This document shows, piece by piece, positions 9,536-19,860 of a stretch of 64,000 nt of DNA. The position numbers were made by a program, and so were the translations under genes. The notes under the pieces were generated by a model. It had not been told where the DNA came from and ran no database searches. It saw only the letters and a list, made by a program, of their open reading frames with translations. Within the stretch, counting starts at the first letter, position 1. Each line of letters begins with the position of its first letter. Source of the stretch: an uncultured Clostridium sp. (GTDB lineage: Bacteria > Bacillota > Clostridia > TANB77 > CAG-508); NCBI GenBank assembly GCA_958413095.1, contig CATYUF010000002.1:8724-72723 (forward strand), read 5' to 3'.

Positions 9536-9711
9536 TTTTTCTATTTCCTTTCTCTTAAGGATTTTATTGCTATGATATTTCTAACTTTCATAAGTTGTTT
9601 AGTATTTTATTATATATGGACTTTAATTTACTTATATAACATCTAGTATATGCAATAAATTCCCTTTAAAATTTGATTTGTATCAGATTACATTCTTATA
9701 TATTTTATTTA

Positions 9712-11572
9712 TTAATTCCCAATTGCATGAAATGGACATCTTGATATACAAGTACCACATTTTACACATTTATCTTGGTTTATTTTCCTTTTTTCTCTTC
9801 CTTCTCCTTCTATTGCATTTACTGGACATGATTTTTGACATAAACCACATGATTTACATTTTTCTTCATTAATCATTATTTTAGACATAGCTTTACATTC
9901 CAAAGCTTTACATTCTTTTTGTATAGCATGTTGTCTAAATTCTTCTCTAAAATATTTTAATGTGCTTATTACTGGGTTTGGCGCACTTTGACCTAGTCCA
10001 CATATACTTGATTTTTGAATATTAACAGCTAATTTTTCTAACTTATATATATCGTACTCTTCTCCCTCTCCTTTGCAAAGTCTTTCTAATATTTCTAGCA
10101 TTCTTTTTGTTCCAATTCTACAAGGAGTACATTTTCCACAACTTTCACTTACAGTAAACTCTAAATAAAATTTTGCTAAGCACACCATACATTTAGTATC
10201 GTCCATTACTATTAATCCACCTGATCCCATCATAGAACCTATTTGTTTTAAAGACTCATAATCTATAGGTGTATCTAAATGTTCTTTTGGTATACATCCT
10301 CCTGATGGACCTCCTGTTTGTGCTGCTTTAAAATCTCTTCCATTTGGGATTCCTCCACCAATATCATATACTATTTCTCTTAGTGTTGTTCCCATTGGTA
10401 CTTCTACTAAACCAATATTATTTACATTTCCACCTAATGCAAAAACTTTTGTTCCTTTTGAGTTTTCTGTTCCTATTTTTGAAAACCATTCTGGTCCATT
10501 TAAGATTATTTGACTAATATTTGCATATGTTTCTACATTATTAATTAATGTAGGTTTTCCCCATAATCCAGATTGTGCTGGATATGGTGGTTTTACTCTA
10601 GGTTGACCCCTTTTTCCTTCTATTGATTCTAATAATGCAGTTTCTTCTCCACACACAAAAGCTCCTGCGCCAAGTCTTATTTCTATATCAAAATTAAATC
10701 CAGTATCAAAGATATTTTCACCTAATATTCCATAATCTTTAGCTTGTTTTATTGCTATCTTTAATCTTTTAACTGCTATTGGATATTCTGCTCTAACATA
10801 AATATATCCTTTATTTGCACCAATTGCATATGCTGCTATTGCCATTGCTTCTAATACTGTATGAGGATCACCTTCTAATATGCTTCTATCCATAAAAGCT
10901 CCTGGGTCTCCTTCATCAGCATTACATACAACATATTTTTGTTCTCCTTCTGATGCTTTAGTAAGCTCCCATTTCTTTCCGGTTGGAAAACCTGCTCCAC
11001 CTCTACCTCTAAGTCCTGACTTTTTTATTATATCTATTACTTCATCTCCGAGTATATTCTCTTAAAACCTTTTCTAATGCTTCATATCCTTTAAAAGCTA
11101 TGTATTCATCAATTTCTTCTGGATTTATTACTCCACAATTTTTTAAAGCTATTCTTTTTTGTTTTTTATAGAAATTAAGTTCATCTAATTTATTTACTTT
11201 TTTTCCATCTATATCTTTACATAGTAATCTTTCGACTCTTTTTCCTTCTATAATATGTGTTTGTATAATTTCTTCACAATCTTCTGGCTTTACCATAGCA
11301 TAGAAAGTATCTTCTGGTCTAATTATAACTATTGGACCTTTTGCACATAATCCAAAACATCCTGTTTTTATAACTCTTACATTTTTGATATTTTTTTCTT
11401 TTAAAATTTTTCTAAACTCTTCTAATATTTCTGGAGATTTAGAAGAAGTACAGCCTGTTCCATGACATACTAAAATATGTTTTTCTCTTGTATCTGCATT
11501 TGTATTTATTCTTAAATCTAATTCTTTTCTTTTTTCTTCTCTTATTTTATGAAGTTCTTCTAATGTTTTCAT
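9712..11572 (-). pseudogene. hydB: Bifurcating hydrogenase NuoF-like subunit, interrupted by one frameshift
   Basis: HydB carries FMN and the NAD site and passes electrons between NADH and HydA/HydC. The N-terminal part (start 11572, AAAGGAGGAG upstream) is a thioredoxin-like [2Fe-2S] domain (CHGTGCTSS, KTGCFGLCAKGP). It stops at 11042 with ...REYTRR. The next frame continues directly with [40 protein letters not shown] and two C-terminal ferredoxin motifs ([22 protein letters not shown]). Removing one base near 11050 (plus-strand CCGAG to CCAG) restores a single reading frame of about 620 codons. Total length is 1 modulo 3, as expected for one extra base. Both halves are otherwise intact, so this may be a sequence error rather than a dead gene. 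Confidence 0.9.
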
Positions 11573-11791
11573 TTATGAACTCCTCCTTTTTTATTATCTA
11601 GCACTTTTGGCTTTTGGTTAATTTTATTTCTTTTATAAATATTTATAAATTTTATTGTATAGAAAAATCTATAAAGTTTTTATTTTCTTGATATAAAGCA
11701 AAATTAACTTTTATATTGACTATATATAGTATTTTTTCGTATATAACAAGTAAAATTATTTTTTTAACACTTATTATAATTATATATACTT

Positions 11792-12304
11792 TTACTCTTT
11801 ATTTTGTTGTTCTAAATTATCTAAAACTTCGTCTAATTTTTTTACAGTTGCTTTTCCATAAACCTCTCCATTTACTGTAAACACCGGTGCTAAGCCACAA
11901 GCGCCAACACATCTTGTTTCTTCTATTGAAAATAGCCCATCTTTAGTAGTTTCTCCCGGTTCTATTTTTAATCTTTCTTTTAATCTATCCATTATTCTTT
12001 GAGAGCCTTTTACATAACAGGCTGTTCCTAAACATACTGATATATTATATTTTCCTTTTGGTTTTAATGTAAATCTCGAATAAAAAGTTATAACTCCATA
12101 TATTTCTGCCATTGGTACATTTAAAAATTCTGATAAATCTCTTTGTGCTTTTTCTGGTATATATCCATAATGCTCTTGTACTTCATTTAGCATTTGTATC
12201 AAATTATCTTTTACTGGTAAATATTCATTAAATAAATCTTCTATAAATTCATCTTTTTTATTACAATTGCAAGTATTTTTGTTATTTTCTATATTTTCTT
12301 TCAT
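11792..12304 (-). CDS. hydC: Bifurcating hydrogenase NuoE-like [2Fe-2S] subunit
   Basis: A small 24-kDa NuoE-type thioredoxin-fold subunit (170 aa) binding one [2Fe-2S] cluster. The helical N-terminal domain has LIQMLNEVQEHYGYIPEKAQ (about residues 34-53). The cluster ligands are in CLGTACYVKGS and TRCVGACGLAP. GAGGAGGTAA sits 5 bp from the ATG. It is first in the hydC-hydB-hydA operon. The 219-bp gap to hydB is AT-rich with no gene and may hold a second promoter. Confidence 0.95.
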   Translation of the reverse strand: MKENIENNKNTCNCNKKDEFIEDLFNEYLPVKDNLIQMLNEVQEHYGYIPEKAQRDLSEFLNVPMAEIYGVITFYSRFTLKPKGKYNISVCLGTACYVKGSQRIMDRLKERLKIEPGETTKDGLFSIEETRCVGACGLAPVFTVNGEVYGKATVKKLDEVLDNLEQQNKE

Positions 12305-12451
12305 TTTTTACCTCCTCGAATAATATTATTAAATAATTATTTAGATTATATCAAATGAAAAATTTTTATACAATATTTTTTAAAATTATATTGACTTTTT
12401 TGTAGAAAAATGTAAAAATCTAATTATAAAAAATAAAGGAGGGGATTTTAT

Positions 12452-12988
12452 ATGTATAGTAGTTATTATGGTAATTATCCTAGCTATTATGATGGTTATG
12501 GTGCAGGAGTTTCTGATGCAGCACTTTATACTACATTAGGTACAGCTTTAGGAGCATTCTTTGGTGTATTTTTACTTTTTACATTAGCCATTTTAATAAT
12601 TCAAATTATTGCATATTGGAAATTATTTAACAAGGCTGGAGAAAAAGGGTGGAAATCTATTATTCCTATTTATAATGTTATAACATTATTTAAAATTTCA
12701 GGACTTTCACCATGGATTGTTTGTGCTTATCTATTAGGATTTATTCCTATTGTTGGAGGACTTATTATGATAGGTATAACTATATATCAATCTTATAACT
12801 TAGCAAAATCATTTGGAAAAGGTGCAGGATTTACAGTTGGATTAGTATTATTGCCTTCTATCTTCTATATGATATTAGCATTTAGCAAAGATGAATATAT
12901 CGGACCTGGTGGAAATATAAAAGATGAAGCTTCATCTGAAGAAAAAGATACTGAAGTAGTTGAAGTTATTGAAAATAATGATAATTAA
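12452..12988 (+). CDS. DUF5684 membrane protein
   Basis: A 178-residue membrane protein. The Tyr/Gly-rich N-terminus (about 1-25) is followed by about four hydrophobic segments (roughly 30-58, 82-100, 102-116, 124-146). Between the first two lies the family signature WKLFNKAGEKGWKSIIPIYN, and the acidic C-terminal tail (about 155-178) is cytoplasmic or exposed. This signature is typical of the DUF5684 group, often annotated as signal-peptidase-associated, but function is not established. AAAGGAGGGG precedes the ATG. It is divergent from hydC. A weak long-loop hairpin (AAAATAAAAG/CTTTTATTTT, about 13014-13080) may end it. Confidence 0.85.
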   Translation: MYSSYYGNYPSYYDGYGAGVSDAALYTTLGTALGAFFGVFLLFTLAILIIQIIAYWKLFNKAGEKGWKSIIPIYNVITLFKISGLSPWIVCAYLLGFIPIVGGLIMIGITIYQSYNLAKSFGKGAGFTVGLVLLPSIFYMILAFSKDEYIGPGGNIKDEASSEEKDTEVVEVIENNDN

Positions 12989-13161
12989 AAAATATTTATT
13001 TTTATAAATTAAACTAAAATAAAAGGGAAATTTATGTTGTGAATTCTTCTTAATCACTCAAAATTACTCTTTTATTTTTTGCTTTTAAATTCTTTCATAA
13101 AAACTCTTATATATACAACTTTTTTAAGTTTACAACATAATTTAAAATAAATCTTAATTAT

Positions 13162-13512
13162 TTATTTAATATTTTCCCATTCTTTTTCCCTAAAACCTAT
13201 ATATATTTCCTTATCTGTCACTAATAAAGGTCTTTTTATTAACATTCCATCAGAAGCTAATAGTTTTATTTTTTCTTCTAATGTCATTTCATTTAGTTTT
13301 TCTTTCAAATTTAATTCTCTATATTTTAAACCACTAGTATTAAAAAAACTTTTTACCTCTTTTCCACTTCTTTCTATCCATTCCTTTAATTCTTGAAAAG
13401 TTGGTGTTTCTTCTATAATATTTCTTTCTGTAAAAGTTATGTCTTTATTTTCTAGCCATTTTTTAGCTTTTTGACATGTAGAACATTTTGGGTAATGTAT
13501 AAATAAATTCAT
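13162..13512 (-). CDS. ArsC/Spx-family thioredoxin-fold protein
   Basis: A 116-residue protein with the ArsC/Spx fold: N-terminal YPKCSTCQKAKKWL (CxxC at about residues 10-13) and C-terminal MLIKRPLLVTDKEIYIGF with the conserved Arg-Pro. In Spx the CxxC is a redox switch controlling RNA polymerase; in ArsC and YffB-type proteins the Cys is catalytic or binds glutathione-like thiols. The short C-terminus and the RPLL motif fit a reductase-like member better than Spx, but the two cannot be separated by eye. Its ATG overlaps the stop of the acyltransferase gene by one base (TAATG), which suggests translational coupling. Confidence 0.85.
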   Translation of the reverse strand: MNLFIHYPKCSTCQKAKKWLENKDITFTERNIIEETPTFQELKEWIERSGKEVKSFFNTSGLKYRELNLKEKLNEMTLEEKIKLLASDGMLIKRPLLVTDKEIYIGFREKEWENIK

Positions 13513-14273
13513 TATAGACCTCCTTCATATTTTATTTTCATAATTTTATGTGCTCTTTCTTTCATTTCTTCTGCTCTTTTCCATATAGGTATGTCTTTAT
13601 TAGGATATATTGGATCTAATATTATTGCATGTATACACTTCTTTTTCTTATATAACTTATAAATCCCTTTTGGTTCTTTTAAGACATATAAAATAGGTAC
13701 TATTGGAACATCTGCTTTTACTGCTATTTTAAATGCTCCATTTTTAAACTTTCTAATTTTTTCATAATATGGCCACAATGCTCCTTCTGGATACATATGT
13801 ATTGTTGTTTTTTCATTTTTTAAGGCTTTATTAATTTCTTCTAAAAATTTTTCTTTTTGACTTACTTTTGACGGTATTGGTATTGCATATAATATTCTTA
13901 TTAAATGCCTTACTATTGGTATCTTGAAATTACTAGATAATGTAGGAAAATATACTCTGTTAGGAAAATTTATTATTCCATTCATTGTGCAATCTAATGG
14001 ATGTATATGATTTGAAATTGTTACTTTTCCCCCTTTAATTTCTCGTAATTTTTCTTTATTTTCAATTTTAAAGCCCAAAAAGACTTTATTGAAAACATAT
14101 AGTATTGGATATATTACCAAAGTTAAAATACTTGATATCATATTAAATATCCAATTATGGTAAATATATTTATAGTCATCTGTAATGTTGAAATTTAAAG
14201 GTTCCCACATATGAAATATTTGAGCATCATCTTCTAATTCTTCATTTGATAATTCTTTCACTTCTTCTCTCAT
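13512..14273 (-). CDS. plsC: 1-acyl-glycerol-3-phosphate acyltransferase-like protein
   Basis: A lysophospholipid acyltransferase-family protein (about 253 aa) that transfers acyl groups to glycerolipid precursors at the membrane. One or two hydrophobic segments (about residues 45-70) precede the catalytic HIHPLD motif (HX4D, near residue 91) and the substrate-binding YPEGALWP (near 161). The start is taken at the ATG of 14271-14273; an adjacent upstream TTG is possible. The gene overlaps the end of the glycosyltransferase gene by about 32 bp and is coupled to the ArsC-like gene. The pair with a GT4 enzyme suggests membrane glycolipid synthesis, which is inference. Confidence 0.85.
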   Translation of the reverse strand: MREEVKELSNEELEDDAQIFHMWEPLNFNITDDYKYIYHNWIFNMISSILTLVIYPILYVFNKVFLGFKIENKEKLREIKGGKVTISNHIHPLDCTMNGIINFPNRVYFPTLSSNFKIPIVRHLIRILYAIPIPSKVSQKEKFLEEINKALKNEKTTIHMYPEGALWPYYEKIRKFKNGAFKIAVKADVPIVPILYVLKEPKGIYKLYKKKKCIHAIILDPIYPNKDIPIWKRAEEMKERAHKIMKIKYEGGL

Positions 14274-15387
14274 CAATTTCTTCTTTAAACATCTCCTCTA
14301 TTTTTTCTATACTATTTTCAATTCTATATTTTTCAGCTTGTTTAGCATATATTTTTTCCATATTTTTTCTTTCTTGTTCGTTATCTAGCCAATAATCAAT
14401 TTTAGTTGCTAAATCATTACTATTTCCTGCTTCAAACAAACTTCTTTCATCTATTGCAAATTGAGTTGTAGCTGATTTGTTGCTATTTGCTATTATAGGC
14501 ACTAAACCTGTTGCAAATGCTTCAATACATGATATAGCTTCTATTTCTGCATCTGCTGTATGGACATATAGAGATGTAAAGGATAATATATTTTTTAGTT
14601 CTTCCTTTTTATAAAATTCAAAAATAGGCTCATTTTTTAATGCTTTTCCTAATTTTACATATCCTCTTTTTTTAGGTCCTTTTCCTGCAAAAATTAATTG
14701 AATTTTTTCACTATATTTAGATTTTTTTACTGCCTCTATTAATAAATCTTGCCTTTTTTCTTCTGATAATCTTCCTACCATTGTGATAATAATTTTTTCT
14801 TTAAATTCTTCTGGTTTCTCTGTTTTGTTGTATTTAAAATCTTTTTCTATTCCATTTGATATAACATGTAACTTTGCATTATATCCATGTTCTTTTAGTT
14901 GGTTTGCAATAAAATTACTAGGACAATGTATATGTGTAAAGTTATTATAAAATCTATCTCTAAATAACTCATAAATCTTATTATTTATTGTTTCATTATT
15001 TCCAAGTTTTAAAGTAGATGTTATATTTTCAGGTTGCACATGAAAAGCTGCTGTCATTGGTTTATTCAACTTTTGAGCAATTTTCATACCTTCTATTGAT
15101 AGTTTAAATGGCATATAAAAATGAACTACATCTGCTTCTTTTATTGCTTTTTCTAATATTTCCTTATCTGCTTTAGCAAAAGTCATTCCTTGTGATTTTA
15201 TTATTTGCTTTGCAATAGGTATTAATTTAACTTCTTTTAGTACATATTTATCTACTTCTTTTTCCCCTGTACTTAATACTTTTACTGTATTTCCATTTTT
15301 TCTTAAATATTTTACAAATCTTCTTGCTGAAATTGTTGTTCCATTGTTTGCTCCATCATATTGGTCTATTACTATTAATATTTTCAT
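14242..15387 (-). CDS. GT4-family glycosyltransferase, probable glycolipid synthesis
   Basis: A 381-residue GT-B retaining glycosyltransferase. The N-terminal domain begins MKILIVIDQYDGANNGTTIS, the usual Gly-rich sugar-acceptor loop. The C-terminal domain has MVGRLSEEKRQDLLIEA and the nucleotide-sugar motif EIEAISCIEAFATGLVPI (E-x7-E). It resembles diacylglycerol glucosyltransferases acting on the inner face of the membrane. It is the first gene of an operon with plsC and the ArsC-like gene. The RBS is weak (GAGC), so expression may be low. The exact donor and acceptor cannot be read from sequence. Confidence 0.85.
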   Translation of the reverse strand: MKILIVIDQYDGANNGTTISARRFVKYLRKNGNTVKVLSTGEKEVDKYVLKEVKLIPIAKQIIKSQGMTFAKADKEILEKAIKEADVVHFYMPFKLSIEGMKIAQKLNKPMTAAFHVQPENITSTLKLGNNETINNKIYELFRDRFYNNFTHIHCPSNFIANQLKEHGYNAKLHVISNGIEKDFKYNKTEKPEEFKEKIIITMVGRLSEEKRQDLLIEAVKKSKYSEKIQLIFAGKGPKKRGYVKLGKALKNEPIFEFYKKEELKNILSFTSLYVHTADAEIEAISCIEAFATGLVPIIANSNKSATTQFAIDERSLFEAGNSNDLATKIDYWLDNEQERKNMEKIYAKQAEKYRIENSIEKIEEMFKEEIDERRSERIIK

Positions 15388-15532
15388 AGCTCATTACAAT
15401 ATACTGTTTTGTATATTACTTTTCTCCTTGATATAACATATTTAGGTTTTAATTGGGTATACCTATAAACCATTTCCTTGTATTATAACGAAATTTTTGC
15501 TTTTTGTCTTTATTTTATAAAAATCCCTTATT

Positions 15533-17493
15533 TCATGATAATAATTTCTCTAGTTCTTTTATTTTATCTCTCAATTCAGCTGCTTTTTCAAATTCCATAT
15601 CTGCTGCAAATTTTAACATTTCATCTGTTAATTTTGCTATTGTTTCTTTTATGTCATCTTCTTTTTCTAATTTATATTCTACGCCTATATCTTCTGCATC
15701 TGTCACTTTTATTGTATCTCTTACTGATTTAGTTATAGTTTTTGGTGTTATATTATGTTCTTTGTTATATTCTTCTTGTATTTTTCTTCTTCTATTTGTT
15801 TCACTTATTGCTTTTTCCATACTATCAGTTAGTTCATCTGCATACATTATAACTGTTCCATCAGTATTTCTTGCAGCACGACCGATTGTTTGAATTAATG
15901 ACCTCTCTGAACGCAAAAAACCTTCTTTGTCAGCATCTAATATTGCAACTAATGATACTTCTGGAATATCTAGTCCTTCTCTTAATAGGTTTATTCCAAC
16001 TAAAACATCAAACTCCCCAAGTCTCAAATTTCTTATTATTTCCATTCTTTCTAAAGTTTTTGTTTCTGAATGTATATAATTTACTTTAATATCTACGCTT
16101 TTTAAATATTCTGTTAAATCTTCTGCCATTTTTTTAGTTAATGTTGTAACTAAAACTCTTTCCTTCTTTTCTACTCTTATCCTTATTTGTTCTAATAAAT
16201 CATCTATTTGATTTGTTACAGGTTTAACTTCTATTTTTGGATCTAGTAAACCTGTTGGTCTAATAATTTGTTCAACTACATTTTGTTTACTATGTTCCTT
16301 TTCATAATCTCCTGGTGTTGCACTAACAAATACTACTTGATTTAATCTATCTTCAAATTCTTCAAATTTTAATGGTCTATTATCAAATGCTGATGGTAAT
16401 CTAAATCCATAATTTATTAAGGATTCTTTTCTAGAATGGTCACCATTATACATAGCTCTAACTTGTGGAATTGTCGCATGTGACTCATCTACTAATAATA
16501 AAAAGTCTTTTGGAAAATAATCAAAAAGAGTATATGGTGGGCTTCCCTGCTTTCTTCCACTTATATGTCTTGAATAGTTTTCTATTCCAGAACAAAATCC
16601 TGTTTCTTTCATCATTTCTATATCAAAGTTCGTTCTTTCTTCAATTCTTTGAGCTTCTATTAATTTATCATTTTCCTTGAAGTATTTTATTCTTTCTTCT
16701 AGTTCCTCTTCAATAGTAACTATGGCTTTCTCCATCTTATTTTTAGTTGTAACATAGTGAGATGCCGGTGAAATTAAAATATGCCTTCTACTACCTATTG
16801 CTTTACCTGTTAATGGATTTATTTCTGTTATTTTTTCAATTTCATCTCCCCAAAATTCAACTCTAATTGCTGACTCTGATTTGTCTGATGGATATATTTC
16901 TACAATATCTCCTTTTGCTCTAAAAGTTCCTCTTTTAAAATCTATTTCGTTTCTTGTATATTGCATTGTAATTAGCTTTTTTAATACTTCATCTCTTCCT
17001 TTTTGCATTCCTGGTCTTAGTGATAACATCATTTCTTGGTAATCTTCTGGATCTCCTAATCCATATATACACGATACTGATGCTATTATTATTACATCTC
17101 TTGTTTCAAACAATGATAATGTTGCTGAATGTCTTAGCTTATCTATTTCATCATTTACTGAAGAGTCTTTTTCTATATATGTATCTGATGATGGAATATA
17201 GCTTTCTGGTTGATAATAGTCATAATATGATACAAAGTATTCTACATTATTCCCGAGGGAAAAACTCTTTGAATTCGCTATAAAGTTGTCCAGCTAGTGT
17301 CTTATTATGTGCTAAAACTAATGTTGGTTTTTGTACTTTTTGAATAATATTTGCCATTGTAAAAGTTTTTCCGAGAACCCGTAACGCCTAGAAGTGTTTG
17401 GAATTTCTTGCCTTCTTTTATTCCATTTGATAGATATTCTATTGCTTTTGGTTGGTCGCCTGTTGGCTTGTAATCTGATACTAATTTGAACAT
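15533..17493 (-). pseudogene. uvrB: Excinuclease ABC subunit B, interrupted by two frameshifts
   Basis: UvrB is the damage-verifying helicase of nucleotide excision repair. The start is the ATG at 17491-17493 behind AAAGGAGG, giving [18 protein letters not shown]. The Walker A motif reads GVTGS and then shifts frame: a base near 17373 disrupts GKTFTMAN. A second extra base near 17255 lies after the EFKEFFP region. The main body (15533-17113) has [14 protein letters not shown], the beta-hairpin region, [44 protein letters not shown] and QTIGRAARN, and ends in the UvrC-binding UVR domain. Total length is 2 modulo 3, so removing two bases restores about 652 residues. It may be a sequence artefact; see findings. 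Confidence 0.92.
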
Positions 17494-17502
17494 TTTTCCT
17501 CC

Positions 17503-17633
17503 TTTGTGACCGATAAAAAGGATGTCTATATGCCTAAAAATTTGTGTAAAGACCGAACAAATTCGTGTAATTTGTTCGCTTTTTTCGTGTTTTTTGTAAA
17601 CATAAAATGCCATTACACGAATCCGGTCACAAA
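17503..17633. repeat. 131-bp inverted-repeat element in the uvrB leader (MITE-like)
   Basis: Perfect 10-bp terminal inverted repeats TTTGTGACCG (17503-17512) and CGGTCACAAA (17624-17633) enclose an inner hairpin CGAACAAATT/AATTTGTTCG (17554-17578) followed by CTTTTTT, and TTCGTGTAAT/ATTACACGAA also pair. It sits right before the uvrB RBS, so it forms the 5' untranslated region. It could be a miniature transposable element or a regulatory leader. Confidence 0.55.
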
Positions 17634-17756
17634 CTTTATATTTCTAAACTAAGTAATTCTAAATAAAACTATTTAAACTTAGATATATTTATCTATAGCA
17701 TATTTATTTTAGCATTTTTATATAAAAAAAACAAGTTTATAATTTCTTTTTACTAG

Positions 17757-17792
17757 AATAGAGAGGACTTGCAATCGCTTGTCCTCTCTATT
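17757..17792. terminator. Terminator of the GntR-ABC operon
   Basis: AATAGAGAGGAC (17757-17768) pairs with GTCCTCTCTATT (17781-17792). It ends the minus-strand operon at 17924. The rest of the gap 17634-17923 shows no gene. Confidence 0.75.
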
Positions 17793-17923
17793 TTCCGTAT
17801 TTGCTACTATTTTTATCTACATAAAGTATGAGTTTTTTGACCATTTCCTTTAGTTTATAAACATTAATTTATCATTTATATATTCGATTTTCTATTCTTG
17901 TATGTTTTTTAATTAATCACTTT

Positions 17924-18598
17924 CTATTCTTCTTTCTTACTATAAATTTTACATGATATTTTATAAGAAATAAAGTACATTAATACAATTACTGCTATAA
18001 GAAAAAACATTCCATAATTGTTTAGAATATTTTCTATTATTTCTATATTTATATTTATGTTCATTTTTATAAGTAAAAATGCTATTCCTGATACAATTAC
18101 AACTATACCAAGAACTAATATAAACATTTGAATTCTTCCTTTTTCTGCTCCCCACTTGTATATACTTGGTATTTGAATTGATTGTATCAAAGCTATACCA
18201 AACATTCCTCCTATTGTTGAAACAAGTAATCCTTTATAATCTATATTTATCATATCTTCTGGTTTTATGTAGTTCATTATGTTTGTAACTAATATGGTAA
18301 TTATTATGCCTATTATTCCGCCTACTATTGCTGAACCTATTGATAAAATAAATTTTGATTTTACTATTTCTTTTCTATTTGTAGGTAATGTTAAAATATA
18401 TTTATTTGATTTTGCTATTTCATCATAATTAAATGTAGAAAGTGCAATCATTCCAACCATTGTGCATATTATAATTGGTCCATATGTAACTGCTTTTGAA
18501 CCTATTATTGCAATACCACAAAATAACACCATAATAATCATAGATGTTTTATATACTGCTAAATTATATAAATCTTTTTTTATTAATCCTTTTATCAT
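17924..18598 (-). CDS. ABC-2 type transporter permease
   Basis: A 224-residue membrane subunit with about six hydrophobic segments, paired with the ATPase gene directly upstream (2-bp gap). It begins MIKGLIKKDLYNLAVYK, the usual cytoplasmic start of ABC-2 permeases in GntR-ABC operons. AAGGGGGGAA serves as RBS. By operon type it would export peptides or toxic amphiphiles, or remove cell-envelope stress compounds, as in the YtrA/Pmt group. The substrate is not readable here. Confidence 0.85.
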   Translation of the reverse strand: MIKGLIKKDLYNLAVYKTSMIIMVLFCGIAIIGSKAVTYGPIIICTMVGMIALSTFNYDEIAKSNKYILTLPTNRKEIVKSKFILSIGSAIVGGIIGIIITILVTNIMNYIKPEDMINIDYKGLLVSTIGGMFGIALIQSIQIPSIYKWGAEKGRIQMFILVLGIVVIVSGIAFLLIKMNININIEIIENILNNYGMFFLIAVIVLMYFISYKISCKIYSKKEE

Positions 18599-18600
18599 TA

Positions 18601-19458
18601 TTATTTTCCCCCCTTTACATATAATAACATTATATCTTCAATACTTGGTTTATCGATGGTTAATATATTATATTTTTTTATAATATTTTCTTTATTATCT
18701 GTTAAAACCTCATATTGATATTTTTCTTTTTTAAATCTTATATAATCTTGTTTGTCTATTTTTAAAAATTCTTCTTTGCTACATTTTATTATTCCATAGT
18801 TCTCTAATAGTTCTGTTGTTGGAATATTAAAAATTATCTCACCTTTTTCTATAAACACAATATAATCTGATATATGCTCTAAATCGGTTGTTATATGAGT
18901 AGAAATAAAGATAGACCTTGTTTCATCTTCTTCTATATAGTTTCTAAAAATATCTAAAATCTCATTTCTAACAACCGGATCTAATCCACTTGTTGGTTCA
19001 TCTAGTATAAGAAGTTTTGGATTATGAGAAATTGCAGTTGCTATTTTTAATTTCATTTTCATGCCACTTGAATAATCTTTTAATAGTTTATTTGTTGGTA
19101 AATTAAATTGTTTTAAATAATTTACATATTTACTTTCATCCCATTCTTTGTAAATATCTTTCATAATAGAATTTATTTGTTTTGCCGTTAAATAATCTGA
19201 TAAAAAACTGTCATCCAAAACAACTCCAATATTTTGTTTTATTTCTTTTTCATATTGTTTTATATCCTTGCCTAATATTTTTATATCTCCATTTGCATTT
19301 GTTATATTCAGTATTGATTTTATCGTTGTCGTTTTTCCTGCTCCATTTTCTCCTACAAATCCTACTATGCTACCTTTTGGTACTGTGAAATTAATATTTT
19401 TTAATTCAAATCCATCATATTTTTTTGTTAGATTATTTACTTCTATGTTATTTTCCAT
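18601..19458 (-). CDS. ABC transporter ATP-binding protein
   Basis: A 285-residue ATPase with Walker A GENGAGKTTT (about residues 36-45), the signature YSSGMKMKLKIA (about 130-141, a non-canonical LSGGQ variant typical of ABC-2 partners), Walker B LLILDEPTSGLDP (about 150-162) and a switch His in ISTHITTDLEH. The C-terminal 80 residues are an accessory domain. It overlaps no neighbour: the regulator stop and this ATG are separated by one base, and AAGGGGGA is the RBS. It is the energy subunit for the permease at 17924. Confidence 0.93.
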   Translation of the reverse strand: MENNIEVNNLTKKYDGFELKNINFTVPKGSIVGFVGENGAGKTTTIKSILNITNANGDIKILGKDIKQYEKEIKQNIGVVLDDSFLSDYLTAKQINSIMKDIYKEWDESKYVNYLKQFNLPTNKLLKDYSSGMKMKLKIATAISHNPKLLILDEPTSGLDPVVRNEILDIFRNYIEEDETRSIFISTHITTDLEHISDYIVFIEKGEIIFNIPTTELLENYGIIKCSKEEFLKIDKQDYIRFKKEKYQYEVLTDNKENIIKKYNILTIDKPSIEDIMLLYVKGGK

Positions 19459-19459
19459 T

Positions 19460-19837
19460 TTATATTTCCCCCTTATACATTAGTTTAAAAAGTTCTATAA
19501 TTTCTTGTTCAGATATGTCTGATATTTGTGCTAATTTAATAATTTTTTCTATGTAATTTTGTATTTCTTTTTTCTTTTCTTCTTGTATCAATTCTGAATT
19601 CTTTTGTGCTACAAAACTCCCTTTTCCTTGAACACTTTTTACATATCCTTCTTGTTCTAATTCATCATAAGCTTTTTTTACTGTTAGAAAACTTATTTTT
19701 AAGTCATTTGCCATTACTCTAACAGATGGCAACATATCTTCTTCATGTAATTCATTTTCTAATATTGCTTGTTTTATTGCTTGTTTTATTTGTTCATATA
19801 TTGGGATACTGCTACTGTTAGTTATAATAATATTCAT
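19460..19837 (-). CDS. GntR-family regulator, YtrA subfamily
   Basis: A 125-residue regulator with an N-terminal winged helix: YEQIKQAIKQAILENELHE, MLPSVRVMANDLKISFLTVK (about residues 42-61) and AYDELEQEGYVKSVQGKGSF. The short helical C-terminus (about 50 aa) lacks a large ligand domain, the mark of the YtrA group, which repress their own ABC-transporter operon. AAAGGAGGAG is the RBS. Its promoter (19861-19889) is overlapped by repeated TATAAC/GTTATA half-sites that are probably its operator. Confidence 0.9.
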   Translation of the reverse strand: MNIIITNSSSIPIYEQIKQAIKQAILENELHEEDMLPSVRVMANDLKISFLTVKKAYDELEQEGYVKSVQGKGSFVAQKNSELIQEEKKKEIQNYIEKIIKLAQISDISEQEIIELFKLMYKGEI

Positions 19838-19860
19838 AGGCTCCTCCTTTTTCTTATAAC

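Noticed and set aside
17554..17578. Canonical SOS (LexA) box at uvrB
   Set aside because: The CGAAC and GTTCG halves are 15 bp apart instead of 4, so it does not fit the normal box; kept only as a possibility.
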